Assembly (NCBI GenBank): GCA_910577645.1
Contig: CAJTOL010000014.1
Location: 1-64,000, forward strand
DNA: 64,000 bases
Reading direction: 5' to 3'
Source: an uncultured Lachnospiraceae bacterium
GTDB taxonomy: Bacteria; Bacillota; Clostridia; Lachnospirales; Lachnospiraceae
How positions within the stretch are numbered: position 1 is the stretch's first letter; every line of letters starts with the position of its first letter. Positions 34,108 through 42,716 of this stretch are shown here, in pieces. Position numbers and translations under genes: made by a program. The notes beneath the pieces are model-generated. The model did not search any database. It had not been told where the DNA came from and saw only the letters and a list, made by a program, of their open reading frames with translations.

Positions 34108-34920
34108 CTATTCTCTGACTCCACGCCGTTGTCTGGCTGCTTCAAACATGAGTACAGAAGCAGCTACGGCGGCGTTTAAAGATTCTACCCGGCCCAGCAT
34201 GGGAATCCGGATATAAGTATCCGCAAAAGCAGCCGTCTCTTCTGTCAGACCCTTGGCCTCGTTGCCGATTAAAAAGCCGCAGGGACAGGTAAAATCCTCC
34301 TGATCATAGGAATTCTTTCCCTTTAAATGGGCGGCATACAGGCGGATTCCATTCCCCTTCATATTTTTTAATGTGCCGCAAAGATCCTCTTCATAGACAA
34401 AAGGTATGCGAAACACAGACCCCATAGTGGAACGGATTACCTTGGGGTTATAAATGTCCACCGTATTCTTATCCATGATAACGCCGGTAACCCCGGCCCC
34501 TTCCCCGGCCCGGAGTATGGTTCCCAGGTTACCCGGATCCTGAATGGTTTCCAATATCATCACACAGGCAGGGCGGGGCTTCCCTTCCCTGCCCCCTGTT
34601 CTGCCGGTTACATCCTCAAGAGTCCAATTTTTCTGACGGACTACCGCCAGTACTCCCTGGGGGGTCTGAGTATCTGCCATAGCCTTCATCACCGCGTCAG
34701 ACACAATCTCACAGGGATATCTCAGGAATCTTTCTGCCTCTGCCCCCTCTGTCTTTAAAAATGTCTCTGTCACATAGAGGGTTTCCAGTTCATCTTCCGG
34801 AATCTCCCGGCAGATCCGCAGTCCCTCCACTACATAAACTCCCTCTTCCCGTCTGGCTTTTCCTCTTTTTATCAGATTCTGGACATATTTTACCTGTTGG
34901 TTTTTGACACTGGTAATCAT
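34108..34920 (-). CDS. TrmH/SpoU-family RNA 2'-O-methyltransferase (270 aa)
   Basis: Methylates a ribose 2'-oxygen in rRNA or tRNA using a knotted SPOUT fold. Motif 1 is LETIQDPGNLGTILRAGEGA, motif 2 IGNEAKGL and motif 3 RIPMLGRVESLNAAVAASV. The N-terminal 100 residues (ITSVKNQQVKYVQNLIKRGK) form the SpoU substrate-binding domain found in rRNA enzymes such as RlmB/TsnR types. It starts two bases after the nadE stop codon, so the two genes form an operon. Confidence 0.92.
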   Translation of the reverse strand: MITSVKNQQVKYVQNLIKRGKARREEGVYVVEGLRICREIPEDELETLYVTETFLKTEGAEAERFLRYPCEIVSDAVMKAMADTQTPQGVLAVVRQKNWTLEDVTGRTGGREGKPRPACVMILETIQDPGNLGTILRAGEGAGVTGVIMDKNTVDIYNPKVIRSTMGSVFRIPFVYEEDLCGTLKNMKGNGIRLYAAHLKGKNSYDQEDFTCPCGFLIGNEAKGLTEETAAFADTYIRIPMLGRVESLNAAVAASVLMFEAARQRRGVRE

Positions 34921-34921
34921 G

Positions 34922-36856
34922 CTATAGGTTTATCCTCTCCAGCTCTTCCAGCCAGATCCTGGCAGAAGCGTCGCTGGGCATCCGCAGATCTCCCCTGGGG
35001 GATATGGCGGCGGCTCCTACCTTAGGCCCGTCCGGCAAACAGGAACGCTTAAACTGCTGGCTGAAAAATCTTTTGTAAAATATCTTGAGCCATTTTAAAA
35101 TAACCTCTTCTCCATATTCCCCGGCAAAGGCCTGGCAGGCCATGCGGTAAATCTTTCCCGGCATATATCCGAACCGAAGAATATAATATAAAAAGAAATC
35201 ATGAAGCTCATAAGGCCCTACCAAATCCTCGGTTTTCTGGGCAATCTCCCCTTCTTTTGGCGGCAGAAGCTCCGGGCTTACCGGCGTATTGAGAACATCA
35301 GCCAAAATCCCGGAAAGCTCCTTCTCCTCACAGGTTTCTGCATAATATTTTACCAGGTGGCGCACCAGGGTTTTGGGGACAGAGGCGTTGACTCCGTACA
35401 TGGACATATGATCGCCGTTGTAGGTAGCCCATCCAAGGGCCAGCTCCGACATATCTCCGGTGCCGATTACCAGAGCCCCTATCTCATTGGCTATATCCAT
35501 CAGCACCTGAGTCCTCTCCCTTGCCTGACTGTTTTCATAGGTAACGTCCCGTTTATCCGGATCGTGCCCAATGTCCCGGAAATGGAGAGAGACGGCTTCT
35601 TTAATCACAATTTCCTGAAGCTCTGCCCCCACCTCTCTGGCCATGGAGCAGGCATTTTGGTAGGTGCGATCCGTAGTTCCGAAGCAGGGCATGGTAATGC
35701 AGCGGATTTGGTTTCTGGGAAGCCCCAGCATATCAAATGCCTTTACGCATACCAGCAAAGCCAGGGTGGAATCCAGGCCCCCAGACAGGCCCAGGACTAC
35801 CCGGGCAGAGGAAGTATGTTCCAAACGCTTTTTCAGTCCCATGGCCTGAATCATAAAAATCTCCTGACACCGGCTGCTTCTGTCCGCCTCATTTCCGGGC
35901 ACAAAGGGAGAAGGATTGATAAAACGCAGGGCCCCTTTTTTCTCACCGCAAGCCCACTCCGTATTTTTATATGCAAAAGCGGCTGTCAGATATTCTGCCC
36001 CATCTAAAGGGCGGAAAGTATTCATACGCCTTCTCTCGGCTTCAATCCTCTCCAGATCCAGATCTGCCATAATGGTTTCGTTGGTAAACCGGACAGATTC
36101 TTTTAACAAGGTTCCGTTTTCTCCAATAATATTCTGTCCTCCAAAAACCAGATCCTGGGTGGACTCCCCCTCCCCGGCATTGGCATAGACGTAGCCGCTT
36201 ACCAGCCTTGCGGACTGGCCGCAGATCAGATTTCTTCGATAAGCGTCCTTTCCGGTGGTCTCATCGCTGGCAGAACAGTTTACAATTACCGTGGCTCCTG
36301 CCATGGCATGGGAAATGCTGGGCGGATTGGGCGCCCATACATCCTCGCAGATTTCTGCCGCAATGGTAAGTCCAGGCACATTTTCACACTGAAACAGCAC
36401 ATTGGCTCCCATTATGACCTTATCTCCATAAAAATCTGTCAGTACCGGTTCCTTCCCTGCCGGTTCAAAATACCGCATCTCGTAAAACTCCGAATAGTTG
36501 GGAATATGGGTCTTGGGAATCAGGCCCAAAAGCTCCCCCTCAAAGATAACTGCAGCCGTATTGTAAAGCTTTCCCTTATGCTCCCAGGGCGTGCCTGCAA
36601 CCACCACCATATCCAGTCCCTTAGAGGCTTCCATAAGCTTTCTCAGCTCTTCCTTTGCCCTCCGGATTAATGAAAATTGCAAAAACAAATCCCCACAGGT
36701 ATAACCCGTTATGGCAAGCTCGGGAAATACCAGTATCTTTACTCCTTCCTGGCTGCAGGTTTTCATGATGGCTTCCATCTGTTCCCGGTTCCATTGAGGA
36801 TCTGCAACCCTTCCCTTGGGAGTAGCGGCCCCAACCCGGATAAATCCGTCAATCAT
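34922..36856 (-). CDS. nadE: Glutamine-dependent NAD+ synthase (644 aa)
   Basis: Converts nicotinate-adenine dinucleotide to NAD+, using ammonia made from glutamine. The N-terminal nitrilase domain (about residues 1-290) holds the Glu/Lys/Cys triad in FPELAITGY, LIPKTHIPNY and AEICEDVW. The C-terminal synthetase domain has the pyrophosphatase loop LGLSGGLDSTLAL and the GTGDMSELALGWATYNGD motif. The large size is that of the two-domain, glutamine-hydrolysing form. AGAGAGGA precedes the ATG. Confidence 0.95.
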   Translation of the reverse strand: MIDGFIRVGAATPKGRVADPQWNREQMEAIMKTCSQEGVKILVFPELAITGYTCGDLFLQFSLIRRAKEELRKLMEASKGLDMVVVAGTPWEHKGKLYNTAAVIFEGELLGLIPKTHIPNYSEFYEMRYFEPAGKEPVLTDFYGDKVIMGANVLFQCENVPGLTIAAEICEDVWAPNPPSISHAMAGATVIVNCSASDETTGKDAYRRNLICGQSARLVSGYVYANAGEGESTQDLVFGGQNIIGENGTLLKESVRFTNETIMADLDLERIEAERRRMNTFRPLDGAEYLTAAFAYKNTEWACGEKKGALRFINPSPFVPGNEADRSSRCQEIFMIQAMGLKKRLEHTSSARVVLGLSGGLDSTLALLVCVKAFDMLGLPRNQIRCITMPCFGTTDRTYQNACSMAREVGAELQEIVIKEAVSLHFRDIGHDPDKRDVTYENSQARERTQVLMDIANEIGALVIGTGDMSELALGWATYNGDHMSMYGVNASVPKTLVRHLVKYYAETCEEKELSGILADVLNTPVSPELLPPKEGEIAQKTEDLVGPYELHDFFLYYILRFGYMPGKIYRMACQAFAGEYGEEVILKWLKIFYKRFFSQQFKRSCLPDGPKVGAAAISPRGDLRMPSDASARIWLEELERINL

Positions 36857-36901
36857 GTTAAGATTCCTCTCTTTCTTACATACCTCGTCTGAACTGTTAC
36901 T

Positions 36902-38248
36902 TTAAAAGGGCATCCATTTCCCTTTCCAGCAGTACAGGACATCCATGAGAGCTGTGGTGGTCCATGTAATGGGATAACACAGCATTACTGCCTCAAAGCT
37001 GGGGAAAAACGGAACCAGCCCGTTTATATAAATCATTCGGAGCACACACATATTGCCTACGCCGATGATCATGGTAACCATAGTCTTTCCGGCCCCCCGG
37101 AAGGTCCCCATCAGAATCTGATGCACAGACAGGAGACAATAAAACGGAAGCAGAATCTTAAACACCGTAACACCGTAGTTAAGAACCTCCGGGTCGCTGC
37201 TGAAAATCTGCAGCAAATCTCTGGTCTTCCAAAATAAAACCGGGCTTAAAATCAGGGTATATATAAAGCTGATAGCAAATCCCTCAAAGATTCCTCTCCT
37301 TACCCGATCCTTCCTGCCTGCCCCAATATTCTGTCCTGTAAAGGTGGTTGCTGCAATGCAAAAGCTCTGCAAAGGCAGCATGACAAAGCCGTCGATCTTG
37401 TTATACGCCCCATAACCTGCCATAGCGGCAGAGCCGTAAGCATTGATGTTGGCCTGTACAATTACGTTGGACAGGGAAATAATAGACTGCTGCAGCCCGC
37501 TGGGGATGCCGATAGCCAGAATCCGCTTCATCATCCGGCGATCAATGGCAATCTTCTTTAATTCTACCCGGTAAATGTCTTTTGTACCCATCAGCGCCCA
37601 AATTGCCAGCGCCGCGGAAACCGCCTGGGCAATAATAGTAGCATATCCCACTCCTGCAATTCCCATGGAAAAGGTTACCACAAACACCAGATCCAGCACT
37701 ATATTTATCACGGAGGAAACGCACAGATAATATAAGGGGCGTTTGGAGTCTCCCACAGCCCTCAGGATTCCTGCCGCCATATTATATAGTAAGTTAAACA
37801 GGGAACCAGAAAAAAATATCCGGAAATAAATGACGGAATTGTCTATTACATCCTCCGGAGTTCCCATCCATTTGAGAATAAACGGGGATAACACTACTCC
37901 CAGAATACTTAACAGCACGCCGCCTATAAGGCTTAAGGCAATGCAGGTGTGAACCGCCCATGAAAGCTTTTTCTCATCCGCAGCCCCATAGTACTGGGAA
38001 ATAATCACACCGGCCCCGGTGGCAATTCCCATAAACATTCCGATAATCAGATTAATAAGGGAATTGCTGGAACCAACTGCCGCCAGGGCCTGGCTCCCGA
38101 TAAAATTCCCTACGACAATAGAGTCTACTGTATTGTATAATTGCTGGAATAAGTTGCCGATTAAAAGCGGAAATGAAAATAAAAGGAGTTGTTTCCATAT
38201 CACTCCTTCTGTCATGAGCATGGTGCTTCCTGCCCGTTTCCCTGCCAT
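36902..38248 (-). CDS. MATE-family efflux transporter (448 aa)
   Basis: A 12-helix multidrug/toxin exporter driven by a sodium or proton gradient. Two MatE halves are visible: FPLLIGNLFQQLYNTVDSIV starts the first and IPSGLQQSIISLSNVIVQAN the second. GTFRGAGKTMVTMIIGVGN near the end is typical of this branch. GGGAGGTG precedes the ATG. It runs divergently from the Rrf2 regulator. The substrate is unknown. Confidence 0.92.
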   Translation of the reverse strand: MAGKRAGSTMLMTEGVIWKQLLLFSFPLLIGNLFQQLYNTVDSIVVGNFIGSQALAAVGSSNSLINLIIGMFMGIATGAGVIISQYYGAADEKKLSWAVHTCIALSLIGGVLLSILGVVLSPFILKWMGTPEDVIDNSVIYFRIFFSGSLFNLLYNMAAGILRAVGDSKRPLYYLCVSSVINIVLDLVFVVTFSMGIAGVGYATIIAQAVSAALAIWALMGTKDIYRVELKKIAIDRRMMKRILAIGIPSGLQQSIISLSNVIVQANINAYGSAAMAGYGAYNKIDGFVMLPLQSFCIAATTFTGQNIGAGRKDRVRRGIFEGFAISFIYTLILSPVLFWKTRDLLQIFSSDPEVLNYGVTVFKILLPFYCLLSVHQILMGTFRGAGKTMVTMIIGVGNMCVLRMIYINGLVPFFPSFEAVMLCYPITWTTTALMDVLYCWKGKWMPF

Positions 38249-38334
38249 GTCTCTGCACCTCCCTCAAAGCAGAAAATTCCTTCTACTTCTGTTATGATAA
38301 CACAATTTACCAAAAAAGGAAAGGCAGATGCCGC

Positions 38335-38363
38335 TTTACTTTCTCCGGTATATCATGTATAGT
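38335..38363 (+). promoter_or_regulatory. Promoter of the Rrf2 gene
   Basis: TTTACT (38335-38340) and TATAGT (38358-38363) are separated by 17 bases, 26 bases before the ATG. It is a good sigma-A type match. Confidence 0.6.
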
Positions 38364-38388
38364 AACAGTCAGAAAGGAGCCTTTTCTC

Positions 38389-38820
38389 ATGAAAATCTCT
38401 ACAAAGGGCCGTTATGCCCTCCGAATGATGCTGGAATTTGCCCTTGCGCCGGAAGAATGTACCAAGTTAAATCAGGTGGCAGAGCGTCAGCAGATTTCTG
38501 TCAAATATTTAGAGCAGATTGCCATGAACCTGTCCCGGGCCGGATTTATCAAAAGTATGAGAGGCGCCCAGGGCGGTTATCGTCTGGCCCGGGCTCCTGA
38601 AGATTATACGGTAGGGGAAATACTCCGTTTAGCGGAAGGCAGCCTGGCTCCTGTTCCCTGCCTGGAGGACAGCCCCAATCAATGCGGCCGCGCCGGGGCC
38701 TGTGCGGTTCTCTCAGTATGGGAGGATCTGGCTGACGCCATTAATCAGGTGGTGGACAATGTAACCTTAGCGGATTTAGTGAAGGAGCAGCAAAGAAAGC
38801 CGGATAAAAATTTAATGTAG
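38389..38820 (+). CDS. Rrf2-family transcriptional regulator (143 aa)
   Basis: A winged-helix regulator related to IscR and CymR. The DNA-binding part is KISTKGRYALRMMLEFALAP and RQQISVKYLEQIAMNLSRAG followed by the wing MRGAQGGYRLAR. Three cysteines near residue 90-105 (C-LEDSPNQ-C-GRAGA-C) are placed like the iron-sulfur ligands of IscR-type members, with a first gap of seven residues. A role in iron-sulfur or cysteine control is therefore likely but unproven. AGAAAGGAG precedes the ATG. Confidence 0.9.
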   Translation: MKISTKGRYALRMMLEFALAPEECTKLNQVAERQQISVKYLEQIAMNLSRAGFIKSMRGAQGGYRLARAPEDYTVGEILRLAEGSLAPVPCLEDSPNQCGRAGACAVLSVWEDLADAINQVVDNVTLADLVKEQQRKPDKNLM

Positions 38821-38849
38821 CATTTAAGATATTTTTTGGTGGTTCATCT

Positions 38850-39608
38850 ATGGAGAGAAAAAGACAGCCGGAATTTTCCCGGACAGAAATGTTAATCGGC
38901 CATGAAGGAATGGAAATCTTAGCCCGCAGCACTATAGTCGTATTCGGTGTGGGCGGAGTGGGTTCCCACGCGGTGGAAGCCCTGGCCCGGAGCGGTGTGG
39001 GATGCCTGATTCTGGCGGATAATGATCAGGTAGCCCTGTCTAACATTAACCGGCAGAGTATTGCCTGCCACAGCACTGTGGGACGTTATAAAACAGAAGT
39101 TATGAAAGAAAAAATTGCAGACATCAATCCCCTTTGCCGGGTAATTGCCATAAACCAGTTTATCCTGCCGGATAACCTGGAGCCATTTTTCCGGCAGGTA
39201 TTCAGAGAAGTTTCTTCTGTCAGCTATATGATAGATGCCATTGATACCGTCAGCGCAAAGCTGGCCATTGCAGAATATGGCTGGAAACATTCAATTCCCC
39301 TTATCTCCTCTATGGGCACCGGCAATAAGCTCCGCCCGGAGCTGTTTGAAATTACAGATATCTATAAGACCTCCGTCTGCCCTTTATGCAAGGTTATGCG
39401 TAGGGAACTAAAAAAGAGAGAAATCCCCTGTCTGGATGTGCTGTATTCAAAAGAAGAACCGCGGAAGCCTTTAAAAGCGGCAGATACCGAAGAAGAGACG
39501 GCTTCTCAGACAGTCCGCCGCTCTACTCCCGGCAGTATCGCCTTTGTACCGCCTGTAGCCGGGCTTATGATTGCCGGAAAAGTGATTCGAACCCTCTGCA
39601 GCCTTTAA
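38850..39608 (+). CDS. tcdA: tRNA threonylcarbamoyladenosine dehydratase (252 aa)
   Basis: A ThiF/MoeB/HesA-type E1-like enzyme that cyclises t6A in tRNA using ATP. The nucleotide loop is VFGVGGVGSHAVEALARSGV at about residues 31-50, followed by DNDQVALSNINRQ. SSMGTGNKLRPELFEI and the VCPLCKVMRRELKK Cys pair support TcdA rather than ThiF. It follows the Rrf2 gene by 29 bases. Confidence 0.9.
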   Translation: MERKRQPEFSRTEMLIGHEGMEILARSTIVVFGVGGVGSHAVEALARSGVGCLILADNDQVALSNINRQSIACHSTVGRYKTEVMKEKIADINPLCRVIAINQFILPDNLEPFFRQVFREVSSVSYMIDAIDTVSAKLAIAEYGWKHSIPLISSMGTGNKLRPELFEITDIYKTSVCPLCKVMRRELKKREIPCLDVLYSKEEPRKPLKAADTEEETASQTVRRSTPGSIAFVPPVAGLMIAGKVIRTLCSL

Positions 39609-39624
39609 CCCGGCAGGCGCCGTG

Positions 39625-40254
39625 TTAAATCCCTTTTCTATACAGCCAGTACGAATACGCTCCGGGTATTCCGGATATCAGAATCAGTACCAAAAAGAAC
39701 AGCCACTGACTGGGCCAGAACGCGTTTACAATAAACAGCGCCCCTCCCAGCATCCACAGACGCCCGGCCAGCCGGTGGGTCCGATTCCAGTTTTCTTCAC
39801 TTGATAAGGTCCAGGGCATCTTAAGTCCTGTGGTGTAGCTCTGCTTGCTTTTTGGCAGATAATTCCCTACCCCGATAAAAAGAAGTCCCAGCATAATATT
39901 CACGATTTTCCCCACATTTATAGAAAACCCCATAGCGATACCATAGCTTATTGAAGTCAGAACCACAGATATAACCGGCAGAATCCAGGCTATCAGATGA
40001 AACAGCCTTCTGCTGATATTCTGACCCTTGGGATCATTTTGGCACATAAACAGCAAAAACAGCTGCATGGCCGCCATAAAAGCAGGTATTCCAAACACCA
40101 ACATAGCCTTGGAGCTGTATCCGTCTATCTGGTTTTTAAAATTCCAATGGGTGGGCACCTGTCCCGGCAGGCGGTTCCACAGAGCCAAGCCTATTAAGCA
40201 GGGAATCAGCGTCACCGCTGTTGTTGCTATTGTCATTTTCTTTGAAATCTTCAT
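39625..40254 (-). CDS. SdpI/DUF1648-family membrane protein (209 aa)
   Basis: Related to the Bacillus SdpI immunity protein. It has about six membrane helices. The DUF1648 segment between helices one and two reads LPGQVPTHWNFKNQIDGYSS, and the C-terminal SdpI part contains MLGLLFIGVGNYLPKSKQSY and GLKMPWTLSSEENW. ATG 40254 overlaps the stop of the upstream repressor gene (ATGA) and has GGAGAAGG upstream. In Bacillus, SdpI both confers immunity to SdpC toxin and traps the SdpR repressor. No toxin gene is nearby, so here a signal-transducing or protective role is only inferred. Confidence 0.87.
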   Translation of the reverse strand: MKISKKMTIATTAVTLIPCLIGLALWNRLPGQVPTHWNFKNQIDGYSSKAMLVFGIPAFMAAMQLFLLFMCQNDPKGQNISRRLFHLIAWILPVISVVLTSISYGIAMGFSINVGKIVNIMLGLLFIGVGNYLPKSKQSYTTGLKMPWTLSSEENWNRTHRLAGRLWMLGGALFIVNAFWPSQWLFFLVLILISGIPGAYSYWLYRKGI

Positions 40255-40523
40255 ATTCCTTCTCCTCTCAGCTCTGAAAGCCACAGCATAATTTCTTCAA
40301 CTACGGAAGTGTTCAGTTCATAATATACGAAATTTTTATATTTTGATTCCATCACCAGCTCCGCCTTTTTCAGCAGGTTTAAATGGTAGGAGAGCGTTGC
40401 GCCGGAAATGTCAAAATGACTGGCAATCTCTCCGGCAGATAACTTTTTCCCATTTTTTAAAAGTATGAGAATATCCCGGCGCACCGGATCGGATAATGCC
40501 TTAAATGTCTCCGCAAAGCCCAT
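40251..40523 (-). CDS. ArsR/SdpR-family autorepressor (90 aa)
   Basis: A small winged-helix repressor: FKALSDPVRRDILILLKNGK opens the domain, the recognition helix lies in SAGEIASHFDISGATLSYHL, and the wing is VMESKYKNFVYYELN. Metal-binding cysteines of classic ArsR sensors are absent, which fits SdpR. It is translationally coupled to the SdpI-like gene. AGGAGG lies before the ATG. The 32-bp palindrome at its promoter is the likely autoregulatory operator. Confidence 0.9.
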   Translation of the reverse strand: MGFAETFKALSDPVRRDILILLKNGKKLSAGEIASHFDISGATLSYHLNLLKKAELVMESKYKNFVYYELNTSVVEEIMLWLSELRGEGI

Positions 40524-40558
40524 ATATCCTCCTATTATAATAAATCAACCCATAAGGC

Positions 40559-40590
40559 AATTCTATTTAGATAATTATCTAAATAGAATT
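40559..40590. promoter_or_regulatory. Perfect 32-bp palindromic operator
   Basis: Every base from 40559 to 40590 is matched by its complement about the centre ATAATTAT. The core reads TATTTAGATAATTATCTAAA. It starts at the -10 box of the repressor gene's promoter, so binding would block transcription. Confidence 0.8.
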
Positions 40591-40616
40591 ATAGCAGACC
40601 TCTGACAAAAAAGCAA
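40588..40616 (-). promoter_or_regulatory. Promoter of the SdpR/SdpI-like pair
   Basis: Minus-strand TTGCTT (-35, 40611-40616) and TATAAT (-10, 40588-40593) have a 17-base spacer. The -10 box overlaps the end of the 32-bp palindrome. Confidence 0.65.
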
Positions 40617-40619
40617 GAA

Positions 40620-40655
40620 CGCCGTAAGATCACTTATTCCTGTGCTCTTACGGCG
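40620..40655 (-). terminator. Terminator of the nucleoside operon
   Basis: CGCCGTAAGA (40620-40629) pairs perfectly with TCTTACGGCG (40646-40655). On the minus strand a GCTTTTTTG stretch follows within ten bases; on the plus strand CTCTTTTC follows. Confidence 0.75.
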
Positions 40656-40681
40656 CTCTTTTCATCGCCTTTATGTTCCCA

Positions 40682-42004
40682 TTAATACCACTCTGTCCCG
40701 TCCTCTGCCACCCTGGCATATACCAGCTTCTTTGCAGGCGGAGTTTCCGGCGAAATCCGGTAGCTTTCTATCAGTTTTCTTTCTGCCTCCCCAAATACAG
40801 TATTGTCAGCCCCATACAAAACAGCCAGCGTTTCTCCTGCTTCTACTTTATCCCCATACTTTTTATGAAGATAAATTCCGGCGCTCATATCAATGGTATC
40901 TTCTTTTTTGGTTCTTCCGGCCCCTAATATAACAGAGGCCAGCCCGCAGCTTTCCGCATCTATTTCCTGAATATATCCTGCCTTTGGGGCTTTCACTTCA
41001 TAGGAACAGGACGCCTTGGGGAAAAGCTCCGGATTCCGGATATACTCCGGGTTCCCTCCCTGGCCTTCAAACATATTCGCCAGGGTTTGTAAGGCTGTTT
41101 TATCCTCAATGGCCCCCTGAGCCATTTTCCAGCACTCTTCCAGTGTCCCTTTTCCCGCCATATAAAGCATGTTGGATGCCAGGTGCAGGCACACCCGGGT
41201 TAAATCCTCCGGGCCGTTTCCTTTTAAGGTCTCAATGGCTTCCATAACCTCCATGGAATTTCCGATGGCATGTCCCAAAGGGACATCCATGTCTGTAATC
41301 AATGCACAGCACCGGCGGCCTGCCATGGCGCCGATTGCCACCATTTTTCTGGCCAGCAGTTCTGAATCCTCCAGAGTTTTCATAAATGCCCCTCTTCCGG
41401 TTTTCACATCCAGTACAATACCGTCGCTTCCGGATGAAAGCTTTTTGCTCATAATGGACGAGGCAATCAGGGGAACACTGTCAATGGTTGCGGTTACGTC
41501 CCTCAGTGCATACAGCTTTTTGTCTGCCGGAACCAGATTGCCGGTTTGGCCCATAACGGCAATTCCGTTTTCATTAACCAGGCGAAAGAATTCTTCCTCT
41601 GTCAGAGAAGTTCTGGTTCCCGGAACGCTTTCCATCTTGTCAACCGTTCCTCCGGTATGCCCCAGGCCCCTTCCCGAAATTTTTGCCACCTTCACTCCCA
41701 GGGATGCTACAATAGGGCCAAGAATTAAAGTGGTTTTATCCCCTACTCCCCCGGTGCTGTGTTTATCTGCCTTAAATCCCTTAATAGCGGATAAATCCAG
41801 CCTGTCTCCGGATGCTGCAATCTCCAGAGTCAAGTCCGTAATCTCCTGATCCTCCATCCCCTGGAAATAGATTGCCATCAGCATTGCCGACATTTGGTAA
41901 TCCGGTATGCTTCCCTCTGTAAAGCCTTTTACCATAAACCGGATTTCCTCTTTTTCCAGCTTCTTTCCCTGCTTTTTCTTTTCAATCAGGTCGTACATTC
42001 TCAT
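40682..42004 (-). CDS. pdp: Pyrimidine-nucleoside phosphorylase (440 aa)
   Basis: Splits uridine, thymidine and deoxyuridine with phosphate into base and (deoxy)ribose-1-phosphate. The start MYDLIEKKKQGKKLEKEEI and the motif KHSTGGVGDKTTLILGPIVA (phosphate and substrate site) are diagnostic. KISGRGLGHTGGTVDKMESV follows. The C-terminal domain has the usual pyrimidine-phosphorylase fold (APKAGYIQEIDA). It is the last gene of the nucleoside operon, after deoC, which consumes the product after isomerisation. Confidence 0.95.
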   Translation of the reverse strand: MRMYDLIEKKKQGKKLEKEEIRFMVKGFTEGSIPDYQMSAMLMAIYFQGMEDQEITDLTLEIAASGDRLDLSAIKGFKADKHSTGGVGDKTTLILGPIVASLGVKVAKISGRGLGHTGGTVDKMESVPGTRTSLTEEEFFRLVNENGIAVMGQTGNLVPADKKLYALRDVTATIDSVPLIASSIMSKKLSSGSDGIVLDVKTGRGAFMKTLEDSELLARKMVAIGAMAGRRCCALITDMDVPLGHAIGNSMEVMEAIETLKGNGPEDLTRVCLHLASNMLYMAGKGTLEECWKMAQGAIEDKTALQTLANMFEGQGGNPEYIRNPELFPKASCSYEVKAPKAGYIQEIDAESCGLASVILGAGRTKKEDTIDMSAGIYLHKKYGDKVEAGETLAVLYGADNTVFGEAERKLIESYRISPETPPAKKLVYARVAEDGTEWY

Positions 42005-42043
42005 AGTCTTTTTCCTTTCCCGATTCCGCCTTAACTGCTGCCT

Positions 42044-42712
42044 CTAATAGCTGTCCGGATGGGCTTCTTCCGCTTTTGCCAGCTTTACAATCCGGCTGGT
42101 TCCCAGGCGCGCCGCGCCAAGCCTGACAAATTCTTCCGCATCTTCCATAGATCCAATCCCTCCGGCTGCTTTTATTTTCACGCCAGGGCCCACATGTTCC
42201 GCAAATAACCGGATATCTTCAAAGGTAGCTCCTTTTGCAGAAAAGCCTGTGGAAGTTTTAATAAAATCCGCGCCTGCTTCTGTAACAATCCGGCACATCC
42301 GGATTTTTTCTTCCTCTGTCAGCAGGCAGGTTTCAACAATTACTTTTAACGTCTTTAATCCGCAGACCTGTTTGATATCCCGGATCTCTTCTTCAATCCG
42401 TTTCCATTCTCTGTCCTTTACATCCCCCAGGTTGATCACCATGTCAATCTCATCGGCTCCGTTTCGGATTGCGTCCTCTGTCTCAAAAAGCTTTGCGGCC
42501 TTTGTGCTATAGCCGTTGGGAAAGCCGATTACCGTACAGACCTTCATGGTATTTTTTACATAATTTTTGGCTCTTTTTACAAAAGACGGAGGAATACACA
42601 CAGACGCAGTTCCATAAGCTACGGCCTCGTCGCAGATTCTTCGGATTTCCTCCCACCCGGCCTGTTGGGTCAGCAGGGTATGATCCACATACTGAAAGAT
42701 TTTTCCATCCAT
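42044..42712 (-). CDS. deoC: Deoxyribose-phosphate aldolase (222 aa)
   Basis: Cleaves 2-deoxyribose-5-phosphate into acetaldehyde and glyceraldehyde-3-phosphate. The Schiff-base lysine lies in ADFIKTSTGFSAKGAT and the proton-relay lysine in GVKIKAAGGI. DHTLLTQQAGW opens the barrel. AGGAGG lies before the ATG, four bases after the stop of the DUF3604-type gene, so they are co-translated. A phosphopentomutase would be needed to link it to the phosphorylase; none is in the window. Confidence 0.95.
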   Translation of the reverse strand: MDGKIFQYVDHTLLTQQAGWEEIRRICDEAVAYGTASVCIPPSFVKRAKNYVKNTMKVCTVIGFPNGYSTKAAKLFETEDAIRNGADEIDMVINLGDVKDREWKRIEEEIRDIKQVCGLKTLKVIVETCLLTEEEKIRMCRIVTEAGADFIKTSTGFSAKGATFEDIRLFAEHVGPGVKIKAAGGIGSMEDAEEFVRLGAARLGTSRIVKLAKAEEAHPDSY

Positions 42713-42716
42713 GTTA

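Noticed and set aside
35201..36007. 268-codon open frame on the plus strand
   Set aside because: It is antisense to the NAD+ synthase gene, which is certain from its motifs. No ribosome site or recognisable domain supports the antisense frame.
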